Origin: an uncultured Anaerovibrio sp.
Lineage (GTDB): Bacteria > Bacillota > Negativicutes > Selenomonadales > Selenomonadaceae
DNA length: 13,573 nt
Direction of reading: 5' to 3'
NCBI GenBank assembly: GCA_902785445.1
Contig: CACZYN010000022.1
Coordinates: 1 to 13,573 of the forward strand
Shown: positions 6,808 to 13,573 of the stretch, piece by piece
Numbering within the stretch: position 1 is the first letter of the stretch
Layout of the letters: the number at the start of each line of letters is the position of its first letter
Program-made: the position numbers and the translations under genes
The notes under the pieces: model-generated
The model's input: only the letters and a program-made list of their open reading frames with translations
What the model was told of the DNA's origin: nothing
Databases searched by the model: none

Positions 6808-9084
6808 TTATTGTAATAAATTAAGTACATCTGACGAACTGTGATTGAACTGACTCAACATAGCCATGGTGGACTGGCTCAAAATATTGGCAGTAGCCAT
6901 ATCCATAGCACTCTTAGCCATATCCGCATCCCTTATTACCGATTCCGCTGCCTTGGTATTCTCCACCTGTGTAACGATATTCGCATCAGCAAATTCCATA
7001 TGAACAATCTGGGAACCAATAAGGGTATTGGCGTCAATAAGATATTGAAGCCCCTTGTCTAAAGCGCCCGTTACCTTAACCGGATAATCCTGTCCTAAAA
7101 GGAACTCCCGCTTGTCCGAGGTCATTACGCTATAATCATCCAAGGACCCGTCACCAATCTTGTAGCCAAAAATCTGATCCATGGTGGTCTGTGGAATCCG
7201 CACATGGATATTAGCACTGGATTTATCAGTATGCTGGATAACCAAATCATTTACATAGGTATTACGACTATCACTTACTACATTATCCCAGACTCCATCG
7301 GCAATCTTGGCTTCATTGGCCACATAGTACCGACGATTATCATAAATGGTCATAGTACCTTTATCATAATCCACTAATAACCGAAAATAATCGCTAGTCC
7401 TATTCAGTAATTGCGACAACCCCTCTGGATTTTTATCGCCATCCCCCTGATATAAGGTCTTCAGAAAACTATTAAAATCAGTTACATCAGACAAATCAAC
7501 TACCAAAGTATCTATGTCCATTCCACGGCCACCACTAGGTGGACGCTCGTCATCATTTGGATTCACTCCGTTAACGAACAGAACATTGACCCATTTACTT
7601 TGAGTGGTGTCCTCATAAAATCTAAAACCTTTACCATCTAGTTTAGCAGCAATATCTGCATCAGCTATACCCTTGGAATCAAACAAACTCTTAAAATCAA
7701 GGGTATAATCCCGCAAATCAGCCTGCTTAAACACAATTTTCTGATCATTGCCAGCTGTTCCATGGGTAGTAGCCTTTATCTTTAATCCCGTTACCTGACC
7801 GGAGGTCTTAACGCTTTCAACCAAATTCGACCCCATCTTACTTGTCAAAAGGTCAACAAAGGCCTCCGCCACAGTTTTTCCGGAACTTACCGCACTGCGT
7901 AGCTGATTTAAGTCTACTGCCGTAGAACCACTTATTTTAGTCATACTATCAGTAGATTGTGTTTTACTGCTATCTATAAACTCATAGGTTGCAGAATTAC
8001 CAGTATGGGTAATTGCCTGACCAACATATTGAGAAATAAATTCCTCTGCCTTGGACATATCCGCAGAATTATATGCGGATAAATCCCATGGCCAAGAGGC
8101 AGTTGCGCCATCCGCGCCTGAGTATTGATTGTGAATATACGCAGATGGCAACGGGGTGGCACCAACTCCACTAGATACAGAAACACCAACCACATTGTAT
8201 TTGCTTGTATCATTTGTTTCGTAACCACCCTTTACCGTTGTGAGAATAATACTTCTCCCACTTGAATCGGCACTATATTCGGCATGCACATAAGCATTTA
8301 TAGCTGGTTTCACAATATTTTCTATTGAGGTGCTCAATGCACCATTATGTATATCAAGTTTATGAACATTCTCTCCATAATACTTGCTAGCATCATCAGT
8401 AAAAACAAAAGTCTGCTCCCCTTCTGGATATGATATTTTAAAGGCTTTATGGTACAAATCTGTTTTATTAACCCCATCAGTGAAAGTAATCTTAACAACG
8501 TTAGAGCTATCCGCAGTTCCGCCGGACAAGGAATTTGTACTCAATGTATTTATAGTATACCCATCCAGTGTAGCGGCTGAACCGGAAATAAAGCCAAAAT
8601 CATCACTGCCCTCCAGCTTTTCCGCATGGTCTAGCCTATACCAGCTCTTTACAGATTCAGAGACTTTGGTACCCAGTAAAAGATGCTTGCCATTAAAGGT
8701 AGTTTCTGCGGCAATATCATTTATCTCATCATAATACTGGCTGATTTCCTTTTGGATAATCGCCCTATCAGCATCTGTATTAGTATCATTATGGGCATCA
8801 ATAACCTTCGCTTTTACTGTGCGAAGAAGATTTATCTGGCTCTGAATAGCCCCCTCGGCCACCCGGAGCATGGAAGCACCGTTTTGCACATTGGCATCAG
8901 CCTGATCCAACGAACGAATACAAACCCGCATTCTTTCCGAAATAGCGTAGCTAGAGGCATCATCCCCAGCGTTACGTATTTTTTCGCCTAACGCCAACTG
9001 ACCGGCTGCTTTTGACTTTTTATTTATGTTTTTATTTAATGTACCCAAGATAAATCCTGCAGTAGCATTATTGGAAATTACCAT
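6808..9084 (-). CDS. fliC: Giant flagellin, 758 aa
   Basis: Flagellar filament subunit. The N-terminal D0/D1 (residues 1-140) includes YAISERMRVCIRSLDQ and MLRVAEGAI. The C-terminal D0/D1 (about 675-758) includes AESVIRDADMAKSAMDMA and ends DVLNLLQ. The central 530 residues are homologous to the 962-aa flagellin: for example both contain GTAGN, VTDF or VTDV, NIHVRIPQTTMD and a SLDDYSV run. The two differ mainly by the 175-residue insert in the larger protein. Cys55 sits in the conserved MRVxIR helix where the paralogue has Arg; the codons differ by a C-to-T change (TGT versus CGT). ATG 9084 is preceded by AGGTGG at 9 bases. An in-frame ATG at 9108 has no SD and lies inside a leader hairpin, so it is rejected. 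It has its own promoter, long leader and terminator. Confidence 0.93.
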   Translation of the reverse strand: MVISNNATAGFILGTLNKNINKKSKAAGQLALGEKIRNAGDDASSYAISERMRVCIRSLDQADANVQNGASMLRVAEGAIQSQINLLRTVKAKVIDAHNDTNTDADRAIIQKEISQYYDEINDIAAETTFNGKHLLLGTKVSESVKSWYRLDHAEKLEGSDDFGFISGSAATLDGYTINTLSTNSLSGGTADSSNVVKITFTDGVNKTDLYHKAFKISYPEGEQTFVFTDDASKYYGENVHKLDIHNGALSTSIENIVKPAINAYVHAEYSADSSGRSIILTTVKGGYETNDTSKYNVVGVSVSSGVGATPLPSAYIHNQYSGADGATASWPWDLSAYNSADMSKAEEFISQYVGQAITHTGNSATYEFIDSSKTQSTDSMTKISGSTAVDLNQLRSAVSSGKTVAEAFVDLLTSKMGSNLVESVKTSGQVTGLKIKATTHGTAGNDQKIVFKQADLRDYTLDFKSLFDSKGIADADIAAKLDGKGFRFYEDTTQSKWVNVLFVNGVNPNDDERPPSGGRGMDIDTLVVDLSDVTDFNSFLKTLYQGDGDKNPEGLSQLLNRTSDYFRLLVDYDKGTMTIYDNRRYYVANEAKIADGVWDNVVSDSRNTYVNDLVIQHTDKSSANIHVRIPQTTMDQIFGYKIGDGSLDDYSVMTSDKREFLLGQDYPVKVTGALDKGLQYLIDANTLIGSQIVHMEFADANIVTQVENTKAAESVIRDADMAKSAMDMATANILSQSTMAMLSQFNHSSSDVLNLLQ

Positions 9085-9098
9085 TGCATCCCACCACC

Positions 9099-9112
9099 TA
9101 GCATCCATGCTA
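9099..9112 (-). promoter_or_regulatory. Leader hairpin with GGA loop, possible CsrA site
   Basis: The minus-strand leader of the 758-aa flagellin contains TAGCATGGATGCTA, a perfect inverted repeat that presents GGA in its loop (stem TAGCA/TGCTA, loop TGGA). Its last base is the first base of the SD AGGTGG. The sequence GCAUGGAUGC is close to the published CsrA consensus (RUACARGGAUGU). CsrA is known to repress flagellin translation in Bacillus by binding the hag leader, with FliW as antagonist. That it does so here is inference. Confidence 0.45.
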
Positions 9113-9202
9113 AATTACTATATACATCCTTGAAAAGTCTTTTAATTCTTTTTCATTGTAAAAAACTTATGCAAATAAAATGATTAAAATACGCTTCAAC
9201 AT

Positions 9203-9235
9203 ATTAATCGTAAATAATAGACGATTTCTAAAGTG
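9203..9235 (-). promoter_or_regulatory. Sigma-28-like promoter of the 758-aa flagellin gene
   Basis: The minus strand reads CACTTTA, 15 bases, TTTACGATTAAT, with the same layout as the block before the flagellinolysin gene (6619-6651). Matching boxes against a divergent 15-base spacer suggest a real promoter, probably read by the motility sigma factor. The predicted transcript would carry a leader of about 110 nt including the GGA hairpin at 9099-9112. Confidence 0.55.
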
Positions 9236-9259
9236 AGAAGAGAATTTTTTCCTTTGACA

Positions 9260-9305
9260 AGCGAAAAGCGCCGAGGCCAGCCAACATTCACCAACCACGA
9301 CGCTG
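9260..9305 (-). terminator. GC-rich terminator after the glycan-modification operon
   Basis: On the minus strand AGCGTCGTGGTTGG pairs with the segment ending CTCGGCGCT (outer arms 9298-9304 and 9267-9273, stem about 14 pairs including G-U wobbles and one U-U mismatch). TTTTCGCTTG follows. It starts 16 bases after the stop codon at 9321 and separates the two enzyme genes from the flagellin genes. Confidence 0.8.
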
Positions 9306-9320
9306 TTTTTACCTGCTATG

Positions 9321-10844
9321 TTATGTCCAGAAAATCTTTTCTTTTTCAATTCCCATAGCACTGAGTTCCACAAATATCTCGCAGGATTTTTCCCGACTTT
9401 TAACGGCAACTACCACCTGATCAAAATCTTTTTGCAACAGACGGTCTATTGACTCGACCTTCAGGCCCTGGCTCTGCAAGGAATCAGCCTGCTTATCAAC
9501 CCAACAGACAACAGTTTTGTCCTGCTTCTGTAATCTGGCATAAAGATCACGCCCCATGCGGCCAGCCCCATACAAAGCAATTCTATCCGCCAGCACACCC
9601 ACAGGATACCTGTTGGCCAATCCGAAGGGAACATATTCCTCATTAGGCAAATCTGGCAGCGCATCCAGCGATACATCCTGCCCCTTCAGGCGACGCAGCC
9701 GCAATTCCCCTACCTTCAATTGCCAATGAATGTCCCCTTCATATTTGGTCAGCAATTCACCTTCCCTACGGGTCAGGGCCGCTCCATTATAATAAACGGT
9801 CTTGATACCCAATTCCTGGGCCTGGCCAATATCCGAAGACTTGTTGTCACCTGTATGTACCCAACGAAATACATTCAGATGCTCCTGCTTTTGAACATAC
9901 TTATAGCCATTGCCGCTCCATTTTGCCTTTAGCATATCTGCTGAGGAATAGATTGGCAGATTACTGAACACCTCGTCCACAGTCACCAACAGCGAGCGAA
10001 TATGATCTCCGCTTAGATACATATCCGAAATCAGAATTACACGAAGCCCAGAAGCCAGCAGTTTTTTTAGCTGACTGATATTATCCTCAATTCCCACAAG
10101 ATTTTCCCGTTCCACAGCCAATTCCAAATCCATCAGCCCCTGAAGCTGCTCCGATGATAAGCCTTCTGCATCACCCAGGCACTGGTATATCTGGACAAAG
10201 GTTACATCCTCTGTCAACTCTTTTTGCCATTTATTACGGGCCACGCTCTCATAGTACCAACGCATATCATAAAACCCTTTACGCACCCGCAAAGGCAACT
10301 TCGGTAACACCGATTCATCAGCCAACCGTTGCTGCATAAGGGCAAAGATTCCCCGTGGTGTAGCAACCTTTCGTGTAACAAGGGTATCAAACACATCGAA
10401 GGACATTACATCATCCTGGTGGTACAGCAGCCGCTTCTTCAGCTCTTCCTTTATGCGGGTGGAGCTGGTGGTCTCGGTATACGGGAAAAATTCCACCTCA
10501 GAATCACGCTTATGGAGCTCATCAATAAGCCCCTCCCAGCCCCCATGGTCATCACCACAGAAATGGCAGTCAAAATGATGCTCTTCCCAAATCTTAAGCT
10601 TGTCGTCGTGTCCCACATCTATCTTGATGACCTCATCCACATAACGACAACCGGCCACCACTTCAGAACGCTCCTGATAAGGCACAAAGGGACGCACTCC
10701 CTTATACACCTCATTGAGCTCATCGGACACAACACCAACCAACAGATAATCACACCGCTCCTTAGCCCGGCGTAAAAGATTCAGATGACCAACGTGGAAA
10801 AGATCAAAGGTGCCTTGGACATATCCTTTATGATATTTTTTCAC
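9321..10844 (-). CDS. Cytidylyltransferase-HAD-Rossmann fusion, probable CDP-alcohol synthesis, ~507 aa
   Basis: Three domains are visible. Residues about 5-135 form a nucleotidyltransferase of the glycerol-3-phosphate/choline-phosphate cytidylyltransferase type: GTFDLFHVGHL with the HxGH motif, RYVDEVI, GDDHGG, and a TSSTRI motif replacing the usual ISTT. It would make a CDP-alcohol from CTP and a phospho-alcohol. Residues about 145-360 are a HAD-like domain: SFDVFDTLVTR (Asp nucleophile pair), LISDMYLS and HTGDNKSSD. Its substrate is unknown. Residues about 420-507 are a Rossmann-like module (ALYGAGRMG) resembling the C-terminus of the neighbouring LicD fusion. The start is probably GTG 10844, six to eight bases after AGGAGAGGTGA. 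A GTG at 10853 would give a 4-base overlap with the upstream stop but lies inside the SD. Translational coupling to the upstream gene is likely. The exact alcohol cannot be read from sequence. Confidence 0.85.
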   Translation of the reverse strand: MKKYHKGYVQGTFDLFHVGHLNLLRRAKERCDYLLVGVVSDELNEVYKGVRPFVPYQERSEVVAGCRYVDEVIKIDVGHDDKLKIWEEHHFDCHFCGDDHGGWEGLIDELHKRDSEVEFFPYTETTSSTRIKEELKKRLLYHQDDVMSFDVFDTLVTRKVATPRGIFALMQQRLADESVLPKLPLRVRKGFYDMRWYYESVARNKWQKELTEDVTFVQIYQCLGDAEGLSSEQLQGLMDLELAVERENLVGIEDNISQLKKLLASGLRVILISDMYLSGDHIRSLLVTVDEVFSNLPIYSSADMLKAKWSGNGYKYVQKQEHLNVFRWVHTGDNKSSDIGQAQELGIKTVYYNGAALTRREGELLTKYEGDIHWQLKVGELRLRRLKGQDVSLDALPDLPNEEYVPFGLANRYPVGVLADRIALYGAGRMGRDLYARLQKQDKTVVCWVDKQADSLQSQGLKVESIDRLLQKDFDQVVVAVKSREKSCEIFVELSAMGIEKEKIFWT

Positions 10845-10849
10845 AACAC

Positions 10850-13573
10850 TCACCTCTCCTGCTCATCATCCAAAATCCATTCCCTTTCCTGGACATAAAC
10901 CTTGTATTTCTTAATTCCCATACCCTCCAGTTGCTTCGCAATAGCCTTGTAGTGAATACTGCATATTATTAAGTGAAGCTGACTTTCCGGCATGTCCAGA
11001 AGTTTATCTGGCTCGATAATTTCCACACCCTTGCGAGTAGTTCCCCACTTTTTCTCATCATTATCCACAATAAAAGCAGGTGGATATGCCCTTCCATACT
11101 TTTTCATATAATCCTCGAACATAAAACCGCCGCCAAAAAGCACCACCGTCTTATCTTCCGCCCCTTCAAAAAGTTTCCAGAAAATATCCCGGTAACGCAC
11201 ATAAGGAACATCGGGATTAAAAATACCAAGATGATGTGGTTTACGCATAGACATAGGTGGCAATTTCATAAAATCACGCCCTGCTGTCAACTGCAAACAT
11301 TTTTTATACTCTTTTGGTGCCCTTACCAGCAAAGGTCCAAAAGTCAACATTGTACCTTCACCAAAAAAATCTTTCTCGTAAATTCCAGGCATAGTGCCAT
11401 TAGTAAAGGTTGCAAAATAATTCGAATCACTTTGTAATTCACTGTGCAGTGCCACTTGCAATCTTCTACACAACCAACTATGAGGCAATATTTTAGCCAC
11501 CACAGAGTGCAATGCCTTCAATCCATAAGGAATGTGTCGCCTCGATTCGCCATACACTTTAGCATAAAGCAAATTTTGCCATAAATGTATACTATCCGCC
11601 TTTTTTTTGACCTTTTTCCTGTCCGAAGAACAAAAATCCAAAGGCATAATATCCATCCAGATCCCCAGGTGACAATCATGACAAAAATCATCCCGGCCTA
11701 TGCCGGTTGTATCATCATTGCGTAGCCGGACATAGCCACCATAGAAGGTGTCAGGATCATTCTCCATCGTCTGGAGAAAATACGGTTCTGGAAAAGCCCC
11801 TCCTAATTCCACAAGCCGATCATAATCCGCACGTGGCATTACCACATCCACATCATCATCCCAAGGAATGAAGCCATGATGCCGCACTGCTCCCAACAAT
11901 GTGCCGAAGAACACATAATATCTCAGCCCATGCTCCTGACAAAACTCTTGAAATGCTCCCAAAAGACCATACTGTACTTCCCATATTTTCTGCATCTTAT
12001 CGGAAACAACATACTCAGGGCTATATTCCTCATCCAATCCCAAGATCAAACTATTGCGTCGCATCTGTGCTTCATCCACTTGCATCCATCTGTAAAAATG
12101 ATTATAAATATTATGCTGACGCACCTCTGACAAAAATACTTTGTCTTCCTCTTCAACAAAGGCCTGCCACATCTTATCCGTAATACCATACCGCTTCATC
12201 AATTCACAGCGAGGAAGATACTCTTCACTTTCTGGCGTAAATGCATATGTGTAGTGAATAGCCCTAAAAATCACATACTTGGCTGGATATTTTTCCCGCA
12301 CATACTCCTGGTCAAAAAACAGAATACCATTTTCTCCATAAAAAGAATTTAGGGGTATCAGTTCCAAGCTGGCTTTTTCAAGGATAGGCTCCCATGGCTC
12401 AGCCGGTAATTCCTTGCAAGCAACCATAGAGCATTCTTTTATGTTCACGGTATCTGATGATTGCAGTATATACTGCCATAAATCATCAAAAATTCTAAGA
12501 AATAGTTCCGATTTGTTCCGTACAACATCCTTAAGAAAAACCGACAGCATAGGCGCACTTATTCGCTGCATTTCTATCTGCCCATTTTGCCATTTTCCAG
12601 ACAATACTGGTATCCCACGATCATTCAGATAAGCAGTTTTTTCAATTAAGCTTTGTGCATATGGCTCTCCTTGCGGAAAAATTGGTTTCTTAACGGCTTT
12701 ACCATCGGAATATAAAACCGTAGCGAATGCCTTATCCCTCCCCCTGTCAGTAGAAAGAGCAGCATAAACAACCTTTGAAAGCGCATCACCTTCATTAGCC
12801 AGTTCCAACAAAAAAGAATTGGCAAAGAAAGGAAAAACTTCTCCTTTTACAATATCACTGTACAGCTTGCTTTCATCTACCACCAGTGTCCTGTTATCAG
12901 GGTGGTAAATCATCAGCCGTTCATTGAGATTGTCCTCTGGTAAGTATTCATCCGTATATATAAGCTGAGGTAAATGCCAATCTGGCAATGGATAATAACA
13001 CTTTATGCCAGAAGCTCCGGCAGCTTCGGCCAGCTCAAGTAGTTCCTGTCTCGAAAAAGACTGTATCCCACTTCTCTGCCAAGTACGATTGATACCAGCA
13101 AATGGGCGATCAGCATTCTTATCCTTTTCACCACAAAAATACCTGAGGCCCAACCTGTTATCCACTGCTATAAACAGCTTGCCTCCAGGATTTAAATGCT
13201 GCAATAAAAGCTTTATTACAGCACCAGGACCAAACATATTATCATCAGATAATGAGAAATCGTGCCCTACTTGCTCCAAACCTCCTGCGAGCACAATATA
13301 ATCAAATTTTTCATCCAGCTCTCGTATGTACTCCCGCCAGTCTTTTTCCACCACAGTTAGTCCGGTAGCATCTTTGCAACGAAGCCTTATCCCCTCAGCC
13401 CTAATATCACTTTTCTCTACAGCTACGACCTTCTGACACTTCCTGCAAAACAGCTCCGTCAATGCACCAAACTCTGCTCCAAATTCCAAAAGCGTACCTT
13501 CGGAGGAAAAATCATACCATCCTAAGAGACCTTGACGATAATCTGCAAGCTGTTCGAAAACCTCAAAACGATA
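10850..13573 (-). CDS. Methyltransferase-LicD-Rossmann multidomain protein, 5'-partial (907 aa in window)
   Basis: The frame is open to the window edge (first residues YRFEVFEQLADYRQG), so the start is missing; a TTG at 13489 cuts into the SAM-binding motif and is not a real start. Window residues 1-230 are a class I SAM methyltransferase: LLEFGAEFGALT (motif I), VVAVEK, FDYIVLAGGLEQ, LNPGGKLFIAVDNRLG. Residues about 235-470 are a poorly recognised region with faint kinase/APH-like character (VKKPI, MQRISAPMLS, ILFFDQEYV) but no catalytic HxD loop that I can find. Residues about 525-770 are a LicD phosphotransferase: FFGTLLGAVRHHGFIPWDDD with the Asp cluster at 572-576, then DIMPLD. This family transfers phosphocholine or similar groups from CDP donors to glycans. 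The C-terminal 100 residues are a Rossmann-like module (VVLFGGGFM, FIVDNDEKKWG). Its stop TGA lies within the SD of the cytidylyltransferase gene. Confidence 0.88.
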   Translation of the reverse strand, partial: YRFEVFEQLADYRQGLLGWYDFSSEGTLLEFGAEFGALTELFCRKCQKVVAVEKSDIRAEGIRLRCKDATGLTVVEKDWREYIRELDEKFDYIVLAGGLEQVGHDFSLSDDNMFGPGAVIKLLLQHLNPGGKLFIAVDNRLGLRYFCGEKDKNADRPFAGINRTWQRSGIQSFSRQELLELAEAAGASGIKCYYPLPDWHLPQLIYTDEYLPEDNLNERLMIYHPDNRTLVVDESKLYSDIVKGEVFPFFANSFLLELANEGDALSKVVYAALSTDRGRDKAFATVLYSDGKAVKKPIFPQGEPYAQSLIEKTAYLNDRGIPVLSGKWQNGQIEMQRISAPMLSVFLKDVVRNKSELFLRIFDDLWQYILQSSDTVNIKECSMVACKELPAEPWEPILEKASLELIPLNSFYGENGILFFDQEYVREKYPAKYVIFRAIHYTYAFTPESEEYLPRCELMKRYGITDKMWQAFVEEEDKVFLSEVRQHNIYNHFYRWMQVDEAQMRRNSLILGLDEEYSPEYVVSDKMQKIWEVQYGLLGAFQEFCQEHGLRYYVFFGTLLGAVRHHGFIPWDDDVDVVMPRADYDRLVELGGAFPEPYFLQTMENDPDTFYGGYVRLRNDDTTGIGRDDFCHDCHLGIWMDIMPLDFCSSDRKKVKKKADSIHLWQNLLYAKVYGESRRHIPYGLKALHSVVAKILPHSWLCRRLQVALHSELQSDSNYFATFTNGTMPGIYEKDFFGEGTMLTFGPLLVRAPKEYKKCLQLTAGRDFMKLPPMSMRKPHHLGIFNPDVPYVRYRDIFWKLFEGAEDKTVVLFGGGFMFEDYMKKYGRAYPPAFIVDNDEKKWGTTRKGVEIIEPDKLLDMPESQLHLIICSIHYKAIAKQLEGMGIKKYKVYVQEREWILDDEQER

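Noticed and set aside
9085..9108. Upstream ATG adding MDARWWDA to the 758-aa flagellin
   Set aside because: No SD, lies in a hairpin, and would encode the SD of the downstream start; flagellins normally begin with the MVISNN-type sequence.
9167..9409. 80-codon minus-strand frame overlapping the end of the cytidylyltransferase gene
   Set aside because: It reads the 3' end of that gene in another frame and runs through its terminator and the flagellin promoter; no SD and no domain.
13487..13489. TTG as the start of the methyltransferase-LicD protein
   Set aside because: The same frame continues upstream to the window edge with methyltransferase-like residues (GLLGWYDFSSEGTLLEFG), so the gene is simply cut by the window.
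1..13573. CRISPR array, insertion sequence, tRNA or prophage attachment site
   Set aside because: No regularly spaced repeats, transposase or integrase motifs, or tRNA-like cloverleaf were seen; the similar DNA at the two giant flagellin genes is explained by gene duplication.

Overview
The window is a stretch of bacterial chromosome with six genes, all transcribed on the minus strand, so the biological order runs from high to low coordinates. Moderate GC by eye, strong Shine-Dalgarno (SD) sites, many intrinsic terminators, very long flagellins and capsule-style LicD and HAD enzymes suggest a motile anaerobic Firmicute. A Selenomonas-like member of the Negativicutes is my best guess; that placement is inference, with no rRNA to support it.

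Layout in transcription order. (1) 13573-9321: two tightly coupled surface-glycan genes. The first is a fusion of methyltransferase, kinase-like region, LicD and Rossmann domain, with its 5' end outside the window. The second is a fusion of cytidylyltransferase, HAD and Rossmann domain. A GC-rich terminator follows. (2) 9084-1827: three flagellin genes. The first and third are giant flagellins (758 and 962 aa) with related central domains. Between them lies a 595-aa flagellin carrying a zinc metalloprotease domain (HEMTH motif), a flagellinolysin. The first two each have an upstream block of the same layout (CACTTTA, then a CGAT box at identical spacing), which looks like a sigma-28-type promoter. 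The third has no visible promoter or upstream terminator of its own and probably depends on readthrough from the protease gene. (3) 1664-153: a monocistronic IMP dehydrogenase gene (guaB) with its own sigma-A-type promoter and a terminator region, unrelated to motility. (4) At the left edge an SD sequence and a possible promoter announce a further minus-strand gene outside the window.

How the genes may work together: the three flagellins could co-assemble into a thick filament with exposed, varied and proteolytic surface domains. The two upstream enzymes form a logical pair: one makes a CDP-activated alcohol, and the other (LicD) transfers the phospho-alcohol to a glycan and may methylate it. 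Their position beside the flagellins suggests flagellin glycan decoration, but capsule or teichoic-acid-like decoration is equally compatible with the sequence.

No tRNA, rRNA, CRISPR array, insertion sequence or integrase was seen. No gap without a gene exceeds 300 bases. The longest gaps (6572-6807 and 9085-9320, 236 bases each) hold the flagellin promoters, leaders and terminators described below.
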